A stretch of DNA of 44,209 nt from Zancudomyces culisetae (lineage: Eukaryota > Kickxellomycota > Harpellomycetes > Harpellales > Legeriomycetaceae). Under the pieces are notes generated by a model. The model was not told the origin of the DNA. It saw only the letters and a list, made by a program, of their open reading frames with translations, and made no database searches. This document shows positions 20,155-30,695 of the stretch, piece after piece. The translations under genes and the position numbers were made by a program. The stretch is from contig LSSK01001696.1 of the NCBI GenBank assembly GCA_001969505.1, positions 1-44,209 on the forward strand. The letters are read 5' to 3'. How positions within the stretch are numbered: position 1 is the stretch's first letter; each line of letters starts with the position of its first letter.

Positions 20155-22889
20155 TTCCTTGCTGTATATTAATTAAACCTGTCAATAGGCGCGCATAGAG
20201 TATCTGAAATGTTTAATTTTATATTGAGCCTTTTTATGCCCTTTTTTACCACACCTTTCTTTTTTTGTACCGCAATTCGTTTTTGTTAAAGTATACCCTC
20301 TTTTTCGATTTGAGATGTTGTTCCCTACCACCTTGTAGCGTTTTCTATATGCTTTTCCCTTTTATCACCCAGACCACTGACCAGAACTGGCATTACCAAG
20401 GCTCTTTTTTTAGTTTATAGTTGTGAAGAGGCTTCTACGAGTCAATAACTGAAATCTCAACACCGTTTTGCTTGAATTCTGTCCAGAATAGACCTTTTTA
20501 TTATTATACTTTATCTTTTTAGTACTTTAGCAAATAAAAAACACAAGTTATATAAACAGTAAGCGATATATCATTATACCTTTCTTTTCTTTGCTTTTGC
20601 GCCTTTAAGGAAGTTAAAGTTTTACACTAAAATTAAAAAGTTTAAATCACCTAATGTTTGATGCTGCATAGTTTGCAAAAAAAAACAAATTTTGGTTAAA
20701 TTAAACAAACCCCGGTATGGAATCACACTAACTTTTGATTGGATTTTGACAAAATTATTATTTTATTTGCTTTTTTATTTACTTTCAAATCATTTGAACT
20801 TATTTACTTTTATTGGTTACAAAACACTGGATTTATCACACTCAGTCTAGTTTTTTGTAGAGCCAGATTAATGTTCCACGGTTATATTCTCTGAAATTAG
20901 GACTGTCATAAAATATTATTATCTAGAACCACGAATTTTGCTTTTTAAGCTTTATTTTTTATTTGCGCAGAGTTCTAAAATATCTGATATCAGAGTATAT
21001 TTCCGCTACATTTTAACTGTAGAATTGTGGGAAATCTAATGAAACACACTTCAAACGTTGTTTGTATGCGTTTATTTAATTTTCTTCAAAATAATGTTGT
21101 TACTCTTGCCTTTTTTGTTTTCAAATCAAAGGAAAATACCAAGTGTAAATAATAAATCCCATACATTTCAACAAACTCGCTACCGCATTAAACATTTTCA
21201 AAAATGCATATATGCGTGTACATCGGAAAGGCTCTTATTTTTGGGGATATTACTGCAGTTAACAATTTTCCCAGCTACTTTAATACCAACTATTTTACGC
21301 AATAGTTGTATTATTACTTTCACCGATTTTTAACAAGTGGTAAATTTTTATACCAGACACAAATATTACTCGCTGAATAACTGTAGTCAAATATCCTGTT
21401 CCGTAATAGTTGTAAGACCATAGGCCAGTTTGCATTTGTTTTTAGTTTTCTTATCGATCAATTCTTCGTCTTTAACTAACATTAAAAAGTGCACAATAAA
21501 GCAATTAGGCATTTCTAGTGAGCCTACTCACCTGCACACCATCCAAATATAAAGGGCTTTCCTAGATGTATCAATGATGTTATAAGTGCACATTCCACAA
21601 TCAAGCATTATATCGAGTTGACTTGTTTATACCTTAAACAACACACTTGGTTATATTCCAAGAGGAAGGTGTCTATCAACTTGAAGTTGAAAAAGTACGT
21701 AGAAATGATAACATAAACAATTATCATGATTCAGCTATACACGAGTTTAAGTTGAGATAAGTGTAGAAATCCTGTATGTGTTTTACCCCTTCTGACATAA
21801 ATGATATCTGAGCTTATTCCTTACCAATATTCATAGTAAACAGGATTGGAGCCTATCTAAAGTATAACTTAGTCCTGAAATTTCAATATTGTTGGTGCAT
21901 TTGCAGATCAAGTGCGTATTGTTGTTTAAAATATCTGTTAGCATTTCAACAGTCACATTAGACTTTTTTCTCTAATTCTAAGTTTGAGAAAGAGTTAGCG
22001 AAACAAAAAATAATAGAGAAATGAATAAGGCTCTAGAGCTTTGACTAGATGCATGGTCAAAATTAGTACAGTTTTGATATTTCTCTATGTACTTTGTTTT
22101 CTGGGGTAACTAAGGTAACAATGCAGTGGAAAAGTGCCATTAGACTGAATTAAAAAACTATATCCAGCCGGCGTTTGTTTATATATTATTTAATTATATG
22201 ATAGCTGGTCCTTACTGGTAGTATTTCTTTGAGTCTAGCAGAAATAGTTTACAAACTACATATATAGTGTCTCTTACTCTGTGTACTGCATCAACTATAA
22301 AAAGGTTACATCGTTATTATTGAATTAAAACCACTAGCAAGATACCATACATTTGTCTTGTAAGTAAAAAGAACACTCACAGCCTGATCTTGAATACAGT
22401 ACATCCATAATTATATGTATTAAAGATAAAGGTGTGTGTAAACAAGAATCACCAACAGCTACGTTGGTAGGGAAAAACTCCCAACAGATGAATATTAGAA
22501 TAACAATAAACACATAACCTGGTGTTTGCTTTTTTCAATGGTTTGATAGGCACATTCATGCTTTATTCTTTCGAACACCATACATACACACACATAGCTT
22601 GAACTTTTCTTTCAAGCTATTTCTACCAGACCAACAAAAGCGGGAATAAGAGTGGACGGATTTTTTGCTGTTTCAATTATCAAACCCCTGAATGCTAGCA
22701 TCTGAAACTTGAAGCCAACTAAAGGGGGACAGTCAAGGCAGAGTATAGCCAATGGAGAAAAATGCGCTGATAAGCACATGCTGGTGTATATCTTATTCAC
22801 AACGAGCCCATTTATTATATTTACATTAGTAAATAACCCACCCATTCAATATATAATAACGATAAAATAGGAAGTTATTTTCTACCAAT
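20155..22889. other. long divergent spacer, no supported gene
   Basis: 2.7 kb between the divergent starts of glycogenin and the enoyl-CoA isomerase gene. No frame is long or recognisable. Short minus-strand open segments with splice-like borders occur at 21387-21727 (see findings). A perfect 10-bp hairpin lies at 22594-22620. No tRNA B box (GGTTCGAAT-like) was found on either strand. Confidence 0.6.
22594..22620. repeat. perfect 10-bp inverted repeat
   Basis: ATAGCTTGAA (22594-22603) and TTCAAGCTAT (22611-22620) around a 7-nt loop, 270 bp upstream of the isomerase ATG. It shares the AGCTTG/CAAGCT core with the inverted repeat at 38261-38281. Confidence 0.75.
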
Positions 22890-24008
22890 ATGAGCATAAA
22901 CTTGTTAAGATTATCCAGGGCACGACCAGCCACAGCAAGGTTCGACAGGTTGGGTTTTACCACGCTCAAAAGTACATTGGGATCATTTTCAGCATCATCC
23001 ACCGCAAGAACTTTTACTACCTCACAAGATGTGCAAAACAATTCCAGCAATTCGCTAAAAATTGAATATAAACCGACATTCACAGGTATAGATTTCAACA
23101 ACCCAAGATTCGCACAATTGAACAAAAACAGTAAAATTGCAATCTTGAGTATGACAAATCCCCCCGCAAACACATTTGACGCACCGCAGCTAGAAGCCCT
23201 AAAACAAAAGTTGAAGGAGCTTGAAGAAGATAAGGATGTTCGAGGACTTATACTCACCTCTTCGACACCAGGCTTTTTTAGCGCGGGGTTTGAGCTGACT
23301 TCGTTTGTGAAAGGAAAGGACCACATTAAGGAGAACTTTCGGCGATTGACAGAGATTACCAGAATGCTGTATACAAGTAGACTAATCACTGTAGCAGCTA
23401 TCGATGGACATGCACTGGCTCTGGGTGCCATATTAACACTGGGTAAGTTAATATATATCATATCTAGATTATCACGCTCGATTCTATCACTAGAATCCTT
23501 TTTCTATTTGAATTTTCAAGCCTAAGTTTCATATAAAGTTATTCTTAACGCTGCCTATTTTTTGGATACTCATATAGCATGCACTCACCGATACATGTTG
23601 GATGGTGATTACAAATATGGGTTAAACGAGGTTCAAATAGGTCTGCCTTTGCCAATATGGGCGTGTGAACTTCTTGCCCAAACATGTTCGCTGAGAAACG
23701 TCGAGAAACTGGTGTCTGATGGTGTAATTATTAATTCACGAGAGGCTCATGGGTATGGGATTATTGATAGGACATTCGAAGACAAGGAACAGTTGATGGA
23801 GGGATGTATAAAGACCATTTCAAAGCGAGCACTTTTACCTGAGTTTGCACAGAGCACAACTGTTCTAAATTCCAGAGCAAAGTTTGTAGAAAGATTTGAT
23901 CAGGTCTCGAAATCCGAGGTAGAGCACTTTGTGGATAATGTAATGAGAGACGAAGTTCAGCTAAAGCTTAAACAGGCATTTGCAGCACTAAAGTCAAAAA
24001 AAAAATAA
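22890..24008 (+). CDS. mitochondrial enoyl-CoA isomerase/hydratase (ECI1-type)
   Basis: Two exons, 22890-23442 and 23578-24008, give 327 residues; the 135-nt intron has a GTAAGT donor and TAG acceptor and joins ...LTL-ACTHRYML in frame. It is a crotonase-fold protein. The closest pattern I recognise is mitochondrial delta3,delta2-enoyl-CoA isomerase, which shifts double bonds during oxidation of unsaturated fatty acids. The first 45 residues are Arg/Ser/Thr-rich, like a mitochondrial presequence. TPGFFSAGFELTSF is the CoA/oxyanion-hole block and AAIDGHALALGAIL the second. GLNEVQIGLP contains Glu202, which corresponds to the catalytic glutamate of ECI1. A hydratase activity cannot be excluded by eye. 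The C-terminus ends in poly-Lys without a peroxisomal SKL-type signal. Confidence 0.9.
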
Positions 24009-25661
24009 GCACATTCACCAGTAACTAATTATCTATGGTAGCTCTTCACTGTTTACATGTGAGTGTATGCTATACCAATTGATGGTTTGCATTCCATATA
24101 TTACATCTACTTTTAATAAAGGTACCTGATACCAAGCAAGAGAAACGGTTAATAAAGAAACGTATTTGGTCATTTGATGTATAGGCAGTAGGTGTCAGCT
24201 GCTAGCAATAAATGGACCTACCACAAAAAAATTTTTTTTGGTGTTTTTTGTAGTGCTTTCACTCATAAGAAAGGAGTGGAGAAAAAATGTTTTCAAATGT
24301 TGTACTTGGAGGTTTAAGGTGGTGTTTTTTTTTGGCTGCTAGATCCCAAGTTGGTGAGAGTTAAAGATGTGGTAGTTTTAATATACCTATACGACTCAAA
24401 AGTAAGAACGTCACTGAAAGTGTAAAACTGAACGAAAAATATGCCTTGAAGCCTATACCTCAGTAGTTGTATAAAAAATATAGATTATATTGGGTAGGTT
24501 TAAAACAAATTAAGACTTGGGAATTCTACCTGGGGTAGGTATCGTTGATATGATGTGTCTATGGACAGGAACTAGGGGCAACCTTGAGGTTGGATCCAGA
24601 TGTACTCACAAAAAAGTAAAGTTTGCGTGGAAATGGAAGTTGCAAGAAAACAAAAACAATGATGACTTTTGCGATAGGCTCGTCAGAACCCATGTATATG
24701 AAATATGAATGGGTATTTTTTGTAAGCAGTATTTTATTAACTAGGAGCAGATATTTGAGCTTAACAATTATTGTGGCCTATAAAAAAAATTCACTTGTAA
24801 TTTCACATACATTTCCAGTAATATCAGTGTAGTGTCAAAAAAAAAAAAACTTTTCATTGCAGGTGTTTTGGTTATAAGAGTGGAATGAGGCTGTGTTAAA
24901 TAATTCTTGGGAATTTATAACTAATATGCATCATTTTTTTTGGACCAAGTGGTGAAAGCTGCAAAATGCGAATCGAAAAAAAAAAGATGTGCGAATTGAA
25001 AAAATGTATTATACAAAACTTGAACTATAATTTCTTTTCTGCCAAAAAGACTTTGTCTAACAAAATAACTCGCAATTATTTAATGACACGACAACAGTCT
25101 TATACATGTCATATTCAATAATAGTAAATATTAAGAGTACAGTGATACGTGATATTGACATAAAGTAGCTAGGGTCTTGACGTCAATCCGGAACCACAGA
25201 CAATATTCGATATTTGGCTTTTGTTTTTGAAAAAAGAAAACTAGAGTAAAAAGGCGAAGAATAAACTTATAAACAGCGTAATAACTGTGTATGGCCTCAT
25301 AAGCAAGGTTATATTAGCTAGAAGAATAGTTTAGAAAAGGTTGGGTACACGTTGTTTACGAACCAGTATTTTATGCATAGCAGAGTATCCTTTCTTTGGT
25401 ATAAAGAGACAAAGGTGAGTGTATATTTGCGCACTAGTACAGTTGCGAAACTAGATTCTGTAAACCCACAAAAAAGGAACGGGTTTGGTACGAATTATTC
25501 AATAAGCAGATAGTATCATCATAAAACGGCATATTCACTCTAACATCTTAATAATTTTTTTTTGAAGATACACAGGAAGTAATTAAAATAAGAGAAAGGA
25601 AGGAAGGGAGAAAGACTGGGTAAAGAAAAGGTAGAAAGGAAACAAAGGATAATGATACATC
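24009..25661. other. intergenic spacer
   Basis: I see no gene. The stretch holds an A7T8 palindrome (24225-24239), A/T runs and, at 25374-25415, an ATG-initiated 14-codon frame ending at a GTGAGT, which could be a leader exon of the downstream gene but cannot be shown to be. Confidence 0.55.
24225..24239. repeat. A7T8 palindromic tract
   Basis: Seven A followed by eight T, bordered by CCAC and GGTG. Confidence 0.85.
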
Positions 25662-27685
25662 ATGGATTATAAAGCGAGACGGGAAGAGGACTACGAGTTC
25701 TCACACTCACCAAATGTAAGGTTTTTGTCTTTCTATTTTCTAATCAAAGCTCATTAAAATATCTATAACTGTATCATTTTTAACAAAGTTTGAAACTAAA
25801 AATACAATAATTACGTAGGATACAAGAACAATAGATAGGTTGATTGCAGAAAACAAGCGATTGATAAGTGAAAACAACGAGTATCATGCTGTAAGTGCTC
25901 CGTAAATGAAGAGTATGTATTTTTATGACTGAAATTCATAAACTGTAGCCTTTATATCTGTATGTACATATATATTAGATGATTAAAAAGGCAGAAGTTA
26001 GATTGGATGACGCTCAAAACGATTTGAAGATTATGGAGATGCAACTGTTTGAAGTAGATAAGGAAAATACGATTCTCAAAGAGATAAAGAAGGATCTGGA
26101 AACAAAATCAAAGATGCTGGAAAGAGAACTAAAGAAGGAAAGAGAATATATGGAAAAGGACAGGAGCGAATGGGTTGAGCGTGAACAAACTCTGCTTGAG
26201 CAAGTTGAAGAAATAAAAAAGCAAAATGTGTCAAGACAGAGAAGAAATACGGTATCTGCTTCCACAGAAAGGCAACGAAGTCTAACATATAAGGATGAAG
26301 GTAATCTCAACATGAGTGAGTATTTAAAGGTGTCAAAGGGTGACCAGGGACCAGAAAAAGAGATGAAATATAGTGGTGAAGTGGATAACTCTGATAACTC
26401 AGCTGAAAAACTGAAGAAAGCCATTAAAGATAACAAAGAAATTTATCGTGAACTGATGGCGATAAAGGCGGAAAGAGATATAATTGACAGGGATAATAAA
26501 ATGCTTAGAAGAGAAAACAAGGTATATATCGAGACAATAGAGGACCATCGACAAATTATTGAGGGACTTCGAGAGGAAAATGAATCATTTCAGACATTAC
26601 TGCAAATGCAAGCGATCTCAGGAAAGCATAAGAACGAAATATCAGCGTTTCCGAGACGACAAGATTCGAAAACAGACATGTCGGACGCATTAGTAAATGA
26701 CGATGGAAATGATGTAGAAAACAAGGAAATGAAGGTGAGAAAAAAGGATGAAGAGCAATCTTTTGCTTTCAAAAAGGGTATGGTTTTTAGCGATCTCGAT
26801 AGCTATGAATTTGATAATCACGATACTGCACAGCATTCCCACAACATTACAGCCTCCAAAGAGGAATCGATAGATGTGTATGACGGCCTTGGGGTGAAAC
26901 AGGGTGTAAAGATGCAAACACTGGCATCCGAGATATTAGGAACACAAACTGAACAGCCACTGGAAACTAAGGCAGATATGATAGATCGGATTGCGGCTCT
27001 AAATGAAGAAGTTTCCTCACTAAAAACAGAGCGAAACAGGTTGCTTGAAGAAAGCAAGGCAACATCAGTGTATATAAATAAGCTTCTGGAGGGTGTTTTA
27101 AGCATCTCCGGCGGAGGACTTGAAGTCATTTTAGATCGCGACTTTGACGTCAAGCATCCAAAAAATTCACAATCAGGCAGCGTCGAGCTGGTCAGTTCAA
27201 AAGCTGACATGCCAGATCCTGTTATATCGCGCAACCTTACTTCAGTTTCCGGAAACAACAACCGGAAGAGCGTATTTTCCACGATTTTGTATGGCAAATT
27301 TGGTGCAAAAGAATCCAAAAATGCCAGTGTTAACGGTGCAACAAAATCCCCTAAAGTCAATAATGAGAATGCACCATACGATCCATCAACTGCTCGCAAC
27401 TCACACCTCGGTTCCAGTGCCAGGTTGAGTATTCTCCATGCAGCCAATCTTCCACCGCGTGCATCCGAAAAGAGCTCAGCAAAATCTCGCTCTAGCATCA
27501 ACATCGCCTCCGAGTACAGTACCTCAAGTCCCTCGCATTCTTCTCAAGCTGAGCCACAGCAAACACTTGCAGGATCTCAGCAGTTTACCCGGGCAAGAGC
27601 AGAAACCATCTCAGCCGCTTCACCGACTTCAAAACCCGCTGGAGCTTGGTGGAACCGCTTTGGCGCTAAATTCGCAGGTTCTTGA
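25662..27685 (+). CDS. coiled-coil protein of unknown function
   Basis: Three exons, 25662-25715, 25819-25890 and 25979-27685, encode 610 residues. Both introns are phase 0 (103 and 88 nt) with GTAAGG and GTAAGT donors. Residues about 20-215 form a long coiled coil rich in Glu, Lys and Leu (RLIAENKRLISENNEY, then EKENTILKEIKKDLETKSK). After an acidic linker a second short coiled coil leads into SVYINKLLEGVLSISGGGLE, followed by a Ser/Asn/Ala-rich disordered region and a Trp-containing tail, GAWWNRFGAKFAGS. This order resembles fungal coiled-coil proteins often named after M-protein repeats, for which I know no established function. A six-codon upstream ORF at 25652-25672 overlaps the start codon in another frame. 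The model rests on consistent splice phases and continuous heptads across exons. Confidence 0.8.
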
Positions 27686-28329
27686 TAAACAATTGATAAT
27701 ACATAGCAGCTTTTTGCATTTAATAACTACAATGAATAATCAACCAAAGCACATGTGTATATTTACTCGTTTTCTTTTTTTTCTGAATTTTTTGTTTATT
27801 TAACCATGCTAAACCGTGTAAAAACCGTTAATATAAAACAAGTAACAGAAGCTATTTAATACTAATCCGCAAAACGAGAGCAAAACAAGAGACTAGTTAA
27901 CCATAATAAAGCGAAGTTTACCTAAACGAAAATATACAAATGTTGATTAGTTGTGAATATTATAAAATTTCCATGATCTTGCACATGTTTAGTGTCAATA
28001 GTGTAAATAATCAGATAAAACAAATAATTAGGTAGCTTGTAAATTTTTCTTCGTCAGTATAGAAAATACAAAAACAAACGCTTCATATAATCCATTACAG
28101 CCAAATGCCTTAATCATCATATATAACACTATTGAGGTGAAATAACCACATCCCCAGCCCACAAAAGAAACAGTAATGAAATCAACTCCTTACCTTTTTC
28201 GATTCCACGAAACTATCCAGCTGCCCAGGAACCCATAATGCAAGAAAGTAGTGAATGCGTCGCTGAATAGATATCAAAGAGACCAAACGCCCAAGGATTA
28301 TAGCTGAAAAGTATTTGAATTTTCAAGGC

Positions 28330-28337
28330 TATTTATA
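28330..28337 (-). promoter_or_regulatory. TATA-like element between convergent genes
   Basis: TATAAATA on the minus strand, 45 bp past the nearer A/T palindrome. It is not positioned for any recognised gene, since both flanking genes end into this spacer. Confidence 0.35.
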
Positions 28338-28382
28338 TTTTTTTTTGCATTTTTCTGCCACAAGAAACCTGAGAACTACTTG

Positions 28383-28397
28383 AAAAAAAATTTTTTT
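28383..28397. repeat. A8T7 palindromic tract
   Basis: Eight A then seven T; pairs with the tract at 28463-28478. Confidence 0.85.
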
Positions 28398-28462
28398 ATG
28401 TCCGGATTTCTTAATGGTGATTGGTATAGATCCAGCAAGTTTTAGTATTGACCCTTAAGCAC

Positions 28463-28478
28463 AAAAAAAATTTTTTTT
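28463..28478. repeat. A8T8 perfect palindrome
   Basis: Eight A then eight T, bordered by GCAC and CACT. Confidence 0.85.
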
Positions 28479-28576
28479 CACTAACTTTATTCTTTCAGAG
28501 TCGAATCAACTACTACAAGCTCTACAATTCGCCAATATCAGAGAAAAAAAAAACGAATCGAAAAGTGCATAGTCAA

Positions 28577-29601
28577 TCATTTTTCAAGCCCGTATACCCT
28601 GATTTTGACTGCCAGCTCAAACAAATAATCGTAGGCTTCACTCATTGCCTTTGCCTTTTGCCAGGTCTCTCCCCATACATAGACTCCATGGTTTCTAACT
28701 AAAACAGCACATGTTTCTGGATACGCCTCTATTGCTGCTGCCATAGAATCCTTCAGATCCTCCTCTTCGGCAGTGTTTTCAATAATTGGTACGACAAGAG
28801 TATCGTAATATTTCCAGTTCACACCCTTTCCATCTCTAGCTATTCCTTTAATCATTTCCTGGTTTTTAATCACAAATTCCTTGCCATACATCATAGTAAC
28901 TAGCACTGCGTTTTGTGAATGTGAATGGACACAAGCGCCAGCGTTTCTCATATTAAATGCGTTGAAAAACAGTGGTGTGCATGCTGATGGCTTGATTGGT
29001 GGTGCTGGTGCGCGAATTATTTCTCCTGTGGATTTAGACATCACAAACATGTCCTGTGATCGTATTCTTTCTTTTTGTACTCCCGAAGGTGCGATATATA
29101 CGTGATCCCTATTGTTTTGGTTGCCAAATGAGTATTTGTGTTGTATATACCTGGTGGGTTTGTTGTAAAATTGTTAAAGGTGCGAATATATCCCGCATTA
29201 ATTTAAAAAAAACCTAAGATACAGATAGAAAGCCTGTTGTCTATGACGATAAAAAAGGTATTGATTATAAACCTACCCGTGCTTTATGCTTAGTCCACCA
29301 CTATTTTACAAATCGGTTTTGTTAGGTACATTTGTTATGACTTGTGACTTTTATATAAAACATGTTTTAGTAAAATAGACAGTTCGGCATATTATACACC
29401 TCTTGAGTATCCTTTACGCCTACAAAACCTAGAAAAAACCATTAAACCAAAAGGTAAAAGTAAAAAAAAAGCGTTCAAGTACCCTGTTCCTGTAACCCAA
29501 CCCAGGTGATAAAATTGTTTGCAGAGCTCTGGGATCAAGTTTGCTGGATGAATTGGATCCTCGGATATCACCAAATTTTCCTTCTCTTCGTGATTTGACA
29601 T
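28577..29601 (-). CDS. MDE1: methylthioribulose-1-phosphate dehydratase
   Basis: Three exons, 29483-29601, 29277-29300 and 28577-29150, total 717 nt or 238 residues. The middle exon has only 24 nt. Mde1 (human APIP) is a zinc class-II aldolase-fold enzyme of the cytosolic methionine salvage pathway; it dehydrates methylthioribulose-1-phosphate. The N-terminal [19 protein letters not shown] block continues through the microexon as GGLSIKH and into [14 protein letters not shown], exactly as in the family. Metal ligands are His123 and His125 in VHSHSQNA and His202 in RNHGVYVWG. Introns are 182 and 126 nt with donors GTACTT and GTAGGT. Splice phases are 2 and 2. Length matches yeast Mde1 (244) and human APIP (242). 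Confidence 0.93.
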
Positions 29602-30695
29602 TTCGATTTAGTTCTTGTTGGATTGCTCAAATCTTCCAAAGTTTGTATCTTGGTATCTGTATTCTAACAAAAAAAAATACCATATATTTTAATGCCTTTT
29701 ATTTTTCCACAATTTCGATTTTTCTCTAGGTTTGTCAGAGAAAGAAAAAAATCGCATTTTTTTTTTTGCACTTGGTGCCATTCCAAGAAATTGTAAGTGC
29801 ACAACTTGAGCTAACAAAAGCTCCTTTTACAAGCACATAGCTTAGCAAGAACTGTGAGATATAATAACATACAAGAAATGCACACCCACTCGCCCAATTT
29901 ACTACAAATAGTATAATGTTTTTATCATGGTCTATCGAAGATACATCGGACTAATGTGGTCAGACTGCAACATAATTTGGAATAAAAGCCCACCCGCCTC
30001 TCCCTCTCTTCTCCCTCTCTTCTCCCTCCCCTACCCGCTCAGTATCTTGGTAACAATCCCTGTGAAATAAAAACATTCACAATTTTTTTCCGTTGAGTGC
30101 TATCTTGAAGCATAAATAATTATAAGAATAAGTGGAAAGATAAGATCGTGCTATTAACACAAATGATTCGGACAGCAAACTGGAGGAAGCTACTCGTCCT
30201 ACACACTTAAGCATCCAGTGATATTGATACTGTAACCCCGATAGACGTCATGGTAGCATACCTCTGTTTTTTTTTTCAAATGAGAAAAAGTATCATGATA
30301 GTGGTGTGGCATAGAGTGCATTAATGCTTACTACGCGCATCTGCCTACAGCTGCTCATGTTTGTCGGTCAGAAACTGACATAAATCGCCATCTGATACCT
30401 GGATATTTCACGTTCATTCGCGGTTGATTCTGATTTGCTGTCAGACCAAAAAAATATTTTTTCTGTGTAAAAAAGCAAGGACAAAAGACGAATAGTAGAC
30501 TAGGAAATCCGAATGCAAAATCAAAAGGAACTACCGTGCTTTTCTAAATAGCCCGTCCTCTGCTTAATTTTCTCTTCTGCTTCTAAGGCTTTTTTTTTTT
30601 GACATTTCTTAGTATTTTTACTGTCTTTTAACCAGAGCAAAAGATAAAATAGCAGACAACGAAACCAAAAATATTCATAGACAGCACTTGGGAAT
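29602..30695. other. intergenic spacer (divergent promoters)
   Basis: Divergent upstream region of MDE1 and the hydrolase. It contains a CTCCCTCTCTT pyrimidine repeat (29998-30030), a T11 run, and a nested inverted repeat (TGCACTT 29767-29773 with AAGTGCA 29795-29801, enclosing CTTGG/CCAAG). I see no gene. Confidence 0.6.

Larger units (their letters stand above)
27686..28576. other. convergent-gene spacer with paired A/T palindromes
   Basis: Lies between the 3' ends of the coiled-coil gene and MDE1. It holds two A(n)T(n) palindromes 80 bp apart (28383-28397 and 28463-28478) and, reading on the minus strand, a TATAAATA at 28330-28337. A minus-strand open segment follows the TATA element. No known RNA could be matched. 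Confidence 0.55.

Noticed and set aside
28200-28320. U6 snRNA (GCGTTTGGTCTCTTTGA on the minus strand)
   Set aside because: Resembles the yeast U6 5' part only briefly; the invariant ACAGAGA and AGC motifs are absent.
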